Shown here piece after piece: positions 1-7,136 of a DNA stretch of 18,816 bases. The notes under the pieces were generated by a model that did not search any database, was not told where the DNA came from, and saw only the letters and a program-made list of their open reading frames with translations. This DNA is from DASVCS01 sp036381495 (GTDB lineage: Bacteria > Gemmatimonadota > Gemmatimonadetes > Longimicrobiales > RSA9). Made by a program: the position numbers and the translations under genes. The stretch is from contig DASVCS010000041.1 in NCBI GenBank assembly GCA_036381495.1, positions 1-18,816 of the forward strand, in the 5' to 3' direction. How positions within the stretch are numbered: the stretch's first letter is position 1; each line of letters starts with the position of its first letter.

Positions 1-70
1 CCTTGAACCCGTACCGAAGCACGACCATGGACGGTGTCGGGGAGAGGGGGGTCGACGGCGTGGAAGATAC

Positions 71-105
71 GGGGGGCGGGCGGGGGGGACAAGGCGGGGG
101 GCGGG
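71..105 (+). other. G-rich tract with G-quadruplex-forming potential
   Basis: On the + strand this stretch is almost pure guanine, with G runs of 6, 3, 7, 6 and 3 bases at 71-76, 78-80, 82-88, 96-101 and 103-105. The spacers are 1 base, except for one 7-base spacer at 89-95. This meets the usual pattern for an intramolecular G-quadruplex (at least four runs of three or more G). It lies just past the T tract of the pilin terminator, on the strand that would be template for leftward transcription. Folding and any role in stopping polymerase are inference. The rest of 1-108 shows no gene I can support. Confidence 0.6.
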
Positions 106-108
106 TAC

Positions 109-142
109 AAAAAAGGAGCGTGGCCCGGACGGGCCACGCTCC
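109..142 (-). terminator. Intrinsic terminator of the pilin gene
   Basis: Read on the minus strand, bases 142 to 131 and 126 to 115 form a perfect 12-bp G+C-rich stem closed by a 4-base loop (127-130), followed at once by six T residues (114-109). This is a textbook Rho-independent terminator. It begins 34 bases past the pilin stop codon and points the right way for that gene. Confidence 0.93.
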
Positions 143-176
143 GAACACCCCGTACGACCGGGTGCGCTTGCGGCGA

Positions 177-608
177 TCAGACGCCGCCCGTGCAGGTCAC
201 GACACCGGCCTGATCGACCGTGCCGCCACCCGGAACGGTCACCGGCGGCGGGTTCTGGCCGTAGTAGATCGCGCAGCCGAACGTCCCGTTGCCGAGACCG
301 TCGTGCACCGCCGCGGCCGACCAGCCGGACTTGTCGGCGTTGAGCTGCGGCGCGCCGCCGACCAGACTCACACCCTTCGACGGGAAGTACGACAGCGCCG
401 TCAGGTCATCGGTGTACCGATACGCGCCGCCCGAGTAGTAGACCTCCTGCTGCGTCGAGAGATTCTTGAGGTCGGACTTGACCGCGCTGTAGTACGCCTT
501 CTCCCTCGCCGAGGAGAACTTCGGGATCGCGATCGCGGCCAGAATGCCGATGATCACGACCACGATCAACAGCTCGATCAGGGTGAAACCCTTTTGGTTC
601 CGCGTCAT
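177..608 (-). CDS. pilA: Type IV major pilin-like protein (PilA-type prepilin)
   Basis: This 143-residue prepilin is probably the structural subunit of a type IV pilus, or a close pseudopilin relative. Residues 1-7 form a short basic leader ending in Gly7. Prepilin peptidase (PilD) would cut before Phe8, which would then be N-methylated, and Glu12 is the conserved fifth residue of the mature chain. Residues 8-30 are the hydrophobic assembly helix (FTLIELLIVVVIIGILAAIA). Cys112 and Cys139 are the only cysteines and could form the C-terminal disulfide loop typical of type IVa pilins. The end is rich in Gly, Pro and Thr. The ATG start has an AAGGAG ribosome site at 616-621, seven bases upstream. 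The gene stands apart from the glycosyltransferase operon, with its own candidate sigma-54 promoter and its own terminator. No other pilus assembly gene is in the window. A PulG-like pseudopilin is the main alternative, but the short leader, small size, terminal cysteine pair and private promoter favour a major pilin. Confidence 0.9.
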   Translation of the reverse strand: MTRNQKGFTLIELLIVVVIIGILAAIAIPKFSSAREKAYYSAVKSDLKNLSTQQEVYYSGGAYRYTDDLTALSYFPSKGVSLVGGAPQLNADKSGWSAAAVHDGLGNGTFGCAIYYGQNPPPVTVPGGGTVDQAGVVTCTGGV

Positions 609-674
609 GGGAACGCTCCTTGTGAAAAGGGGTGATTGTACCGGTAGATGAACCGGACCCGGCGCGAAATCCGG

Positions 675-689
675 GCAAGGATCGAACCA
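675..689 (-). promoter_or_regulatory. Putative sigma-54 (RpoN) promoter of the pilin gene
   Basis: The minus strand reads TGGTTCGATCCTTGC. Against the sigma-54 consensus TGGCACG-N4-TTGC it matches 9 of 11 specified bases, with the -24 GG (687-688) and -12 GC (675-676) separated by exactly 10 bases. Transcription would start near base 663, giving a leader of about 55 bases before the pilin ATG. Pilin genes in several Gram-negative groups (Pseudomonas, Myxococcus, Geobacter) are known to be sigma-54 and PilR dependent, which fits. There is no experimental support here. Confidence 0.65.
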
Positions 690-855
690 CTCACACCCTC
701 CCGAACGAAGTGGTTGTCGTCATTGATCTTTCTCGCCTGCGCCGGCATTCACCACGCCCCGCGGCAGGCGGATCCGCATTGCATCTTGCAAAGAGTGTGG
801 TAATCCACCCTTCGGAAATCGCCGCCCGGCCCGGCGACGCTGCCGACAGGCGTCG

Positions 856-885
856 GCCGGAACGGCGGCGAAGCCCCGTTCCGGC
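856..885 (-). repeat. Strong hairpin downstream of the GT-C operon end
   Basis: Arms 856-865 and 876-885 are perfect 10-base inverted repeats, and three more pairs can form inside (866 bulged) around a GAA loop. In minus-strand RNA the loop region contains a UUCG-like sequence. It begins 61 bases past the stop of the GT-C gene ending at 947. No T tract follows, so it is not a standard intrinsic terminator. It may protect the 3' end of the operon mRNA or help Rho-dependent termination. A weaker dyad (cgacgc/gcgtcg) lies beside it near 834-854. Confidence 0.5.
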
Positions 886-946
886 TGGAATGCGGCGTGC
901 GGCCGGCAGCGACAGGCGCGAATCGGGCGGGGCCGAAAGCCCCCGG

Positions 947-2767
947 TCAGTTCGGTGCGACGCTGGCGATGGCGACCTTCTCACCGGTGGCCGCCAGGGT
1001 GAGCAGCCAATCGGGAGCCGCCGCCGGGTCGTCGGGAACCGGGACCACGAGAAACGGCCGCGGCATCTGCTCCGGGTCCAGCGGCGAAGGGTTGTACATC
1101 GAAAGGACGATGTACTCACAGTCGGTGGCCACTGCGTAGCGGAACGTCGAGGGGAGCGGAGCGATGGGCAGGGCGCGCCAGTCGCGTCGCGCGTACAGCG
1201 CGATCGCGGGGTGGAAGCTCATCACGCTCTGCCCTTCGGGGATGATGCCCCGCAGCTCCTCGCCGGCGCGCCGGTTCTCGGCGGCGACGTACGCATGGAC
1301 CGTCTCGATGCGATGGCTCATGTACAGCCGCCTGGCATCCTCGAGCGCGAGCGAGGCGACGGCCACGAGCACGAGCAGCGCGGGGACCAGTCCGCGGCGG
1401 AGGGCATGCCCGGGTATGCGCGCATCGGCCAGGGCCCCGGCCGCGCGCACGCCCCGCGCCGCGTAGAACGCCAGCGCCGGCATGAGGAAGAGCTGCGTGC
1501 GCGGATCGATCGCCACCAGCCCCGCGATGAGGAGGCTCGTCCCCAGAAGCGGCACGCTGAAGACCAGTTCCGTCGCGGGCGACCGCCGCCTCGGGAGGAC
1601 GATCCCGAGGAGGATGAACGGAACCAGAACGCCGGGCACGAGTTTCCCGAACGCCGAGACGTATAGCCGCGGCCGGCCGAGCTCCGCCGGTCTCGCGCCG
1701 GCGCTCCCCGCCTCTTCGCCGCCGATCGTATCGGCGGCGACCGCGGGATCCTCCGGGAGCGGCGCGGCCTTCGTCGCGCCGTGCCCGGCGCTCTGGTCGG
1801 ACCCGGGTCCGCGGGTCGCGGCCGTCGCGACCTCCGCGCCACGCGACGGGACCACGCTCGAGGTTTCGGGCACGCCCCAGTACGTACTCCCCAACCGGGT
1901 GCCGGACGCATCGAGGCTGTAGAGGTCCCGGACGTACGCCGCGTGACGCCCGGCCCATAGCATGCCCTCGATAACGTCGGAGGGCCCCGGCCCGTCCGTC
2001 TCGGCGACGCCGACCTGCACCACCCTGCCGGTCAGTGTCCAGTGTCCCGTGACATCCCGCAGGTAGAGCCAGTACGGCCCTGCCACCAGGCAGAACGCGA
2101 GGCCGACCGCCGCGACCGCCGGGAGGATCCGCCTTGACGCGCCGCGCGCGATCGTCACGGCGAGAACGGCCAGCCCGAGGAGCCCGGCCACGACGACCGC
2201 CTCCGACCGGGCCAGGTACGCCAGGCCGAGGCAGACTCCGGCGGCCGCCCACTCGCCCGGCCGCTGCCGCTCCATCGCACGGAGTGCGATCGCCACCCCG
2301 GCGTAGACGGACAGGTGGTAGACCGGCTCGGCGCCGACCCACAGGTCCCAGCCGACCAGCTCGGGCACGACGAAGGGCGCCAGCGACGGAGTGAGCGCCA
2401 CGATGGCGCACGCGAGAAGCGCCGTCCGCCGGCCGGCCATGCGCCGGAAGATGCTCCAGCACGGGAGTACGAGGAGCCCGGACGTCACGGCGGCCACGAT
2501 GCGCCCGGCCCAGACCGGGTCGCCCAGGACCCGAGCCACGCCGCCGGCGAGGATCGGAAAGAGGGGGGAGAGCGTCGTGTGGCGCAGCCCGGTCAATCGA
2601 TAGCCGTCCCCCGACCACAGGTTCTGTCCGAGCAGCAGGTACCAGGCTTCGTCGAACGCGACGTAATCGCCGCGCCCCGTGAACAGGAGCAGTCGCAACG
2701 CGACCGCGCCGAGGACGAGCGAAACCAGCGTCCGCCGAATCGTCCGATCTTCAGTGCCGAGCCGCAT
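947..2767 (-). CDS. GT-C membrane glycosyltransferase, ArnT/PMT-like (GT39/GT83 type), copy 1
   Basis: This 606-residue multi-pass membrane protein resembles enzymes that move a sugar from a polyprenyl-phosphate donor to an acceptor on the outer face of the inner membrane. The first helix (about 13-29) leads into an acidic loop with Asp39-Glu40 in FDEAWY, the position of the catalytic Asp in GT-C folds. Further family marks are SPLFPILAG (67-75), a Glu-Pro pair at 147-148 and LARSEA (185-190). About ten hydrophobic segments follow. The C-terminal 100 residues are soluble and contain ALYARRDWR and CEYIVLS. Residues about 299-366, between STYWGV and the next helix, are a hydrophilic Ala/Gly/Pro-rich insert. 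The ATG start has AGGGGA five bases upstream. It is a full-length paralogue of the gene ending at 2849 and the last gene of the operon, 81 bases after that gene. Sugar and acceptor cannot be read from sequence. Confidence 0.85.
   Translation of the reverse strand: MRLGTEDRTIRRTLVSLVLGAVALRLLLFTGRGDYVAFDEAWYLLLGQNLWSGDGYRLTGLRHTTLSPLFPILAGGVARVLGDPVWAGRIVAAVTSGLLVLPCWSIFRRMAGRRTALLACAIVALTPSLAPFVVPELVGWDLWVGAEPVYHLSVYAGVAIALRAMERQRPGEWAAAGVCLGLAYLARSEAVVVAGLLGLAVLAVTIARGASRRILPAVAAVGLAFCLVAGPYWLYLRDVTGHWTLTGRVVQVGVAETDGPGPSDVIEGMLWAGRHAAYVRDLYSLDASGTRLGSTYWGVPETSSVVPSRGAEVATAATRGPGSDQSAGHGATKAAPLPEDPAVAADTIGGEEAGSAGARPAELGRPRLYVSAFGKLVPGVLVPFILLGIVLPRRRSPATELVFSVPLLGTSLLIAGLVAIDPRTQLFLMPALAFYAARGVRAAGALADARIPGHALRRGLVPALLVLVAVASLALEDARRLYMSHRIETVHAYVAAENRRAGEELRGIIPEGQSVMSFHPAIALYARRDWRALPIAPLPSTFRYAVATDCEYIVLSMYNPSPLDPEQMPRPFLVVPVPDDPAAAPDWLLTLAATGEKVAIASVAPN
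1716..1740. repeat. Perfect 11-base inverted repeat inside the GT-C insert
   Basis: The arms tcgccgccgat (1716-1726) and atcggcggcga (1730-1740) are exact inverted repeats around a 3-base loop. They lie inside the coding sequence for the low-complexity insert of the GT-C protein, around its residues VAADTIGGE, a region that is much shorter in the neighbouring paralogue. It may mark how the insert expanded, or be chance in G+C-rich DNA. Confidence 0.55.
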
Positions 2768-2848
2768 CGCGGTCCCCTGTCATCGAGTGCATGGCCGTAT
2801 GATGGATTTCGCGGGCGCCCGGGCCGTTCGAGACGCGGAGCAGCCCGA

Positions 2849-4579
2849 TCAGAACGCCTCCAGGCGAGCGGCGATGTATCCGTCGGCGCGCCCGGTCGGC
2901 TCCACGCGCCAGCGGCCCGAAGCGGCCACGGCCGGGGGGACGTGGAGCACCAGATGGTTCTCAGGGAGTTCTCGGACGGCGGGCGGTGCCGGGTAAAATC
3001 TCGACAACACGATGTATTCGCAACCGACGGCCGCCGCGTACCGCACGATCTCGGGGAGCGAGGCGTAGGGCAGGACCCGCCAGTCGCGCCGCGCGTAGAG
3101 CGCCGCGGACGGATCCCAACTCATGACCGGCTCGTCTTCGGGAACCATCTCGCGCAGCGCTTCGCCCAGTTCCCGGTTGGCAGCGCCGAGCAGATGGTGC
3201 GGCGAGCCCTCGCGAAGGCTGGAATACAGCCGATGTCCGTTCCAGAGGAAGAGGAGACCGACGATCGCGGAGCCGAGCGTCGCGGAGACGAGGCGCCGGC
3301 GGACGCTCGTCCCGCGCAGGCGGCGATCGCCCCACGAGCCGACCGCGCGCACGCCTCGTGCGGCGTAGAACGCGAGTAGCGGCGCGAGGAAGAGCTGGGT
3401 TCGCGGATCCACCGCCACCCACCGTGCGATCATCGCGCTGGCCACCAGGAGCGGCAATGCAACGAGCCACACCCGCGTGCCGGCGCGGCGTCGCGACACC
3501 AGGCCGCCCACGAAAATGAACGGCCACACGAAGCCCGGGACGACGATTCCGAGCGACCGCACGTACAGACCGACGCGGTGGGGCCTGGGCTCCGTGTCAC
3601 CGGGCGGTGCCGGGGTCGCGACCGTCCGGCTCACCGAATCCGCCGAAACCGGCGCCGCGACCGACTCCGGCCAGACACCCCAGTAGCTGCTGGCCATGCG
3701 CGTACCGGAAGGGTGCAGGCCGTAGAGCGTGCGCGCGTAATCCTCGTCGTCACCCTGCCAGAGCATCCGTTCGATCGACACGGCACCGCCCGCACCGCCG
3801 GGCGGTCCCGTGCGATCTTCGCTCGCGATCGCCGGGACCTCGACGTGTCGCCCCGTAATCGTCCAGCGGTCGAGCACGTCGTGGAGGTAAAGCCAGTACG
3901 GCGCACCGGCAAGGCCGAACCCTACGAACAGGATGGCCGGGCCCAGCGCCGCGCGGACAGCCCGTCGTGCCGCGGCGGCTCCGACCGCGGCGAACCCGAC
4001 GAGCCCGGCGATCACGATCGCCTCCGGCCGGGCGAGGTATGCGAGCGCGAACGCGATGCCGGCCCACGCCCACGTCGAGACGGCCCCTTTCGCCCCGGCG
4101 CGCAGGACGAGCGCGATCCCGGTGTACAGGAAGAGGTGGAACACCGGTTCCGGCCCCATCCACAGGTCCCACCCCACCCAGTACGGAACGGTGAACGCGG
4201 CGAGCGAGGGGAGCACGGCCAGGATCAGGCACGCGAGCAGCGCCGTGCGTCGCCCGGCGAGTCGCCGGAAGATGCTCCAGCACGGCAGAACCACCAGGCC
4301 ACCCGTAACCGCGGCGACCGCGCGTCCGGCCCAGACCGGGCTCCCGATGACGCGCTCGACGGCGCCGGCCAGGATCGGAAAGAGCGGGGAGAGCGTGGCG
4401 TGGCGGAGCCCCGTGAGCCGGTAGCCGTCGCCGGACCAGAGGCTCTGACCGAGCAGGAGGTACCACGCCTCGTCGAATGCGACGAAGTCACCGCGACCCA
4501 GGAACATCGCAAGGCGCAGCGCTACGGCCGCGACGGCCAGCCGGAAGACCGTCCTTCGATCCCTTCCGCCGGATCGCAT
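2849..4579 (-). CDS. GT-C membrane glycosyltransferase, ArnT/PMT-like (GT39/GT83 type), copy 2
   Basis: This 576-residue polytopic membrane protein is the tandem paralogue of the gene at 947-2767. They share long near-identical stretches, including FDEAWYLLLGQ, SGDGYRLTGLRH, LSPLFPILAG and VLPCWSIFRR, and similar C-terminal domains with ALYARRDWR and GCEYIVLS. The catalytic-type acidic pair is Asp36-Glu37, a Glu-Pro pair follows at 144-145, and LARPEA is at 182-187. The hydrophilic insert after SSYWGV spans only about residues 303-337, half the length in copy 1. I chose the ATG at 4577-4579 because it aligns with the start of the paralogue, though its ribosome site is weak. A TTG at 4607-4609, four bases after the upstream stop and behind a GGGTAGGG stretch, would add ten residues and is a real alternative. 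The likely role is transfer of a lipid-linked sugar on the periplasmic side, with substrate unknown. Confidence 0.84.
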   Translation of the reverse strand: MRSGGRDRRTVFRLAVAAVALRLAMFLGRGDFVAFDEAWYLLLGQSLWSGDGYRLTGLRHATLSPLFPILAGAVERVIGSPVWAGRAVAAVTGGLVVLPCWSIFRRLAGRRTALLACLILAVLPSLAAFTVPYWVGWDLWMGPEPVFHLFLYTGIALVLRAGAKGAVSTWAWAGIAFALAYLARPEAIVIAGLVGFAAVGAAAARRAVRAALGPAILFVGFGLAGAPYWLYLHDVLDRWTITGRHVEVPAIASEDRTGPPGGAGGAVSIERMLWQGDDEDYARTLYGLHPSGTRMASSYWGVWPESVAAPVSADSVSRTVATPAPPGDTEPRPHRVGLYVRSLGIVVPGFVWPFIFVGGLVSRRRAGTRVWLVALPLLVASAMIARWVAVDPRTQLFLAPLLAFYAARGVRAVGSWGDRRLRGTSVRRRLVSATLGSAIVGLLFLWNGHRLYSSLREGSPHHLLGAANRELGEALREMVPEDEPVMSWDPSAALYARRDWRVLPYASLPEIVRYAAAVGCEYIVLSRFYPAPPAVRELPENHLVLHVPPAVAASGRWRVEPTGRADGYIAARLEAF

Positions 4580-4613
4580 TCGCCCGAGTACGCCCACGTA
4601 CCGTCGCAAGGCC

Positions 4614-7136
4614 CTACCCTATGCCGCCGCCGGCCGCGACGCGCGGCTCCGGCGCCCGCTCCAGGACCGCGGGCCCGAGCGCCGATCGCCGGCGTCGCAC
4701 TTCCGCTCCGACGAGCGCGAGCAGCCCGAGGAGCGTCGCGCCGGAAACGAGCAGTCCGACCCGGAACGAGCCCGGGGCGTACCGCAGCCGAACCACGTGC
4801 TCGCCCGCGGGGACCTCGATCCCGAGGAACGCCAGATCCGCCGGCCGGACCGGGACGGTCCGGCCATCCACCTCCGCACGCCAACCCTTCACGTAGGCCT
4901 GTGTCACCACGAGAAGACCGGGAGCGGATGAGCGGACGCGAAAGGCGAATCCGTTCAGCCCATCCTCCACGCGCGCCACCTCCGCACCGGGAGCCCGGTC
5001 GGAACTGCGCGATCCGGCGATCCCGTCGAGCTCGCCCTCCACGACGGCGATGCGACGGAAATCGAAGCCGGGGCCGCGCAGGACGCCCGATGCCTCCGCC
5101 GCCGAGCCGACTTCCACCGCCTCCGGCACCAGGAACGCGCCCGGCAGCGGGTCCGGGTTCTCCCAGATCGCGACGCGGCCGTCGGTCCAGGCGAGTTCGG
5201 GGAACTGCTCCGGAAGTCGCGAGGCCGTCAGCAGCTCGGGGCCGGCGCCGGAAGCCGTGACGAGATAACGGACGCCCAGGAGGTCGACCAGCGGGTCGCC
5301 CGGATCCTCGAGGAGCACCCAATCTTCCGACAGCGGAACACGCCACGGCGCGTCGGCGTTGACCCCGGCCATCAGGGCACGAAAACGCTTCGGGTAGAGG
5401 ACGTTGTACGACGTCAGGGCGGGAACGTCGTACAGCAGCGGCAACGCCCCCGCGATCGGGGGGATCCTCGGTTGGAACGAGAAACCGGCGACGCGGGCGC
5501 CGGCCTGTTTCGCCAGGAAATCCGTCGCCGGCGTGCTCGGCATCACGTGTTCGGCCGGGTGCGTGGGCTGAACGCCTCGCAGCCCGACGACGAGCTCCGC
5601 GCACGTGAGCGCGACCACCGCGGCCGGCCGCCAGCGCACCGGCGCCAGCGAGACCGCGACCAGGCCGAGGAATCCCGCGATCCACCCCGCCAGCGCCGGC
5701 ACGTCGGCGCCCAGCGCGCCGAAGAGGCTCATGGTCGCGAGCGCACCCGTCACGGGGATCATCGCCCAGATCAGGAGGCCACGACCTCGGATCCCGCCCT
5801 GCGCCCGAAGCCGGTCGAGCGCGTGGGCCGCGGCCATCGCCGCAGCGAACGAATAGATCAGCCGAAACCGGCCGGTGCTCGACCATCGGAGTGCCGGGAG
5901 CTGGTTGATGAGGTTCAGCGCGGGCAACCGCAGCGCCAATCCGAGGGCGGCCAGGGCGATGCATCCCCAGAAGAGGACCGGGCCCGCCCGTCGCGGCTCT
6001 CGCAGACACAGGCCGATGATCAGGAGAGGCAGCACGCCGATGTAGATCGTCACCTCGGCCAGGTTCGGCGGCGGAAACGCACTCGGCAGCAACCCGGGGA
6101 AGCTGAGCATCGGCACGAACGCGGTCACCAGCGTGTGATAGATCCCGATCGGCTTCGCGGCGCCGGCCAGACCGGCGAGCAGTCGCTCCGCCAGCGTCAG
6201 CTCCGACCCGCCTCGCATCCCCGGGCCGCCGGCGTCGGTCAGCAGGAAATCGCCGAACGGCACGACCAGCACCGCCGCCAGCGCCACGCCGGCCACGAGC
6301 GCCGCGACGGTCGCCGCGGACAGGCGCAGGGCTCGCGCGCGCTCCGCCGCGACACGGCGGCTCTCGTACAGAGCGAACACCCCCGCCATCAACAGCACGG
6401 TCGCGGTCGTCTCGATGTGGCCGCCGAATATGGACAGTGCGACGAACGCCGCGACGGCCAGCGCGCCCACCGCCGGGCGGTCCGTGTGGATCATCCGGTC
6501 CAGTCCCCACAGGATCCAGGGGAGCCAGCACGCCGCGGAACCCAGTGGCCGATCGAGCCACAGGATGAACCATCCCCCGAAGGGAAACGCCAGCGCGGCC
6601 AGTAGGCCCGCGGACGCGGACAATCCCCTGCGACGCGCGAGGGCGAGGAGGCCGAGGCCCGCGAGCCACACGCTCAGCACCGCCCGCGCGGTCCCCGCCC
6701 GCTCGCCCCCGAGCAGCAGCCCCGCTCCCGTCGAGAGCGGGTCCAGAACCGAAGTGATGTCGAGCGCGAGATGCGGTGTCCCGACCCCGCTGTACGGATT
6801 CCAGAGCGGGAACTCGCCGCCCCGGATCGCACGCACGTTGAACACCAGCCACGGGTGGAACTGGAAGACGCGGTCGGCCCCGAGGATCGGATTCAGCCGC
6901 CGCGGGTCCAGCTCCGCCGGCGCGGACTCCGCGTAAACCGGGTCGCTCAGGTACAGGAACCCCGATGGCAGCACGAGCTCGCCGCGCAGGAATACCGGAG
7001 CGAAGTAGGCAACGACGATCGCCGTGAACACGGCCGCCGCGACCCCGTACCGCCCACGACGTCCTGCGGCCGGCGTGTCGCGCCCTGCCCCGACCGGCGC
7101 CACCGCCCGAGGCGCCTGCACCCGACCCCGCATCAT
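4614..7136 (-). CDS. YfhO-family membrane protein (putative lipid-linked-sugar glycosyltransferase)
   Basis: This 840-residue protein has the build of the YfhO family. One helix (about 33-50) is followed by a long extracytoplasmic loop with the family motif PLWNPYSGVGTP (110-121), then about a dozen helices and a C-terminal beta-rich domain. That domain carries the hallmark GWRAEVDG (751-758) and VPAGEHVVRLRYAPGS, and a final helix (about 792-813) precedes a short cytoplasmic tail. Bacillus YfhO and Listeria relatives are tied to lipoteichoic or cell-wall glycosylation with undecaprenyl-phosphate sugars, so a periplasmic sugar-transfer role is likely. The ATG at 7134-7136 overlaps the upstream stop as ATGA, and a second ATG follows directly. 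GGGAGG lies 4 or 7 bases upstream of the two. Longer frames running further right overlap the upstream glycosyltransferase and are not coding. Confidence 0.85.
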   Translation of the reverse strand: MMRGRVQAPRAVAPVGAGRDTPAAGRRGRYGVAAAVFTAIVVAYFAPVFLRGELVLPSGFLYLSDPVYAESAPAELDPRRLNPILGADRVFQFHPWLVFNVRAIRGGEFPLWNPYSGVGTPHLALDITSVLDPLSTGAGLLLGGERAGTARAVLSVWLAGLGLLALARRRGLSASAGLLAALAFPFGGWFILWLDRPLGSAACWLPWILWGLDRMIHTDRPAVGALAVAAFVALSIFGGHIETTATVLLMAGVFALYESRRVAAERARALRLSAATVAALVAGVALAAVLVVPFGDFLLTDAGGPGMRGGSELTLAERLLAGLAGAAKPIGIYHTLVTAFVPMLSFPGLLPSAFPPPNLAEVTIYIGVLPLLIIGLCLREPRRAGPVLFWGCIALAALGLALRLPALNLINQLPALRWSSTGRFRLIYSFAAAMAAAHALDRLRAQGGIRGRGLLIWAMIPVTGALATMSLFGALGADVPALAGWIAGFLGLVAVSLAPVRWRPAAVVALTCAELVVGLRGVQPTHPAEHVMPSTPATDFLAKQAGARVAGFSFQPRIPPIAGALPLLYDVPALTSYNVLYPKRFRALMAGVNADAPWRVPLSEDWVLLEDPGDPLVDLLGVRYLVTASGAGPELLTASRLPEQFPELAWTDGRVAIWENPDPLPGAFLVPEAVEVGSAAEASGVLRGPGFDFRRIAVVEGELDGIAGSRSSDRAPGAEVARVEDGLNGFAFRVRSSAPGLLVVTQAYVKGWRAEVDGRTVPVRPADLAFLGIEVPAGEHVVRLRYAPGSFRVGLLVSGATLLGLLALVGAEVRRRRSALGPAVLERAPEPRVAAGGGIG

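Larger units (their letters stand above)
609..946. other. 338-base intergenic region upstream of the pilin gene
   Basis: I see no protein gene here. The part near the pilin carries the ribosome site, a small dyad (641-645 against 652-656) in the predicted leader and the sigma-54-like promoter at 675-689. Further upstream are two dyads that could be activator sites: 7-base arms at 734-740 and 764-770, and 5-base arms at 779-783 and 787-791. The part near the GT-C gene holds a strong hairpin at 856-885. The segment around 690-800 is visibly less G+C-rich than the flanking genes, as expected for a regulatory region. Confidence 0.6.

Noticed and set aside
1..28. Possible start of a further minus-strand gene (ATG at 26-28, reading MVVLRYGFK to the edge)
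   Set aside because: Only nine codons are visible and there is no ribosome site upstream.
635..640. TACAAT resembling a sigma-70 -10 box upstream of the pilin
   Set aside because: No -35 element is found at the proper distance, and the sigma-54 match nearby is better.
2768..2848. Possible promoter or terminator in the 81-base gap between the two GT-C paralogues
   Set aside because: I found only short G+C-rich self-complementary bases and no convincing -35/-10, sigma-54 site or T tract.
3578..5260. Long open frame on the + strand opposite the GT-C copy 2 and YfhO-like genes
   Set aside because: The translation is rich in Arg, Pro, Ala and Gly with no fold, it lies opposite strong genes, and it is a typical by-product of G/C at third positions. 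Other long + strand frames in the window look the same.
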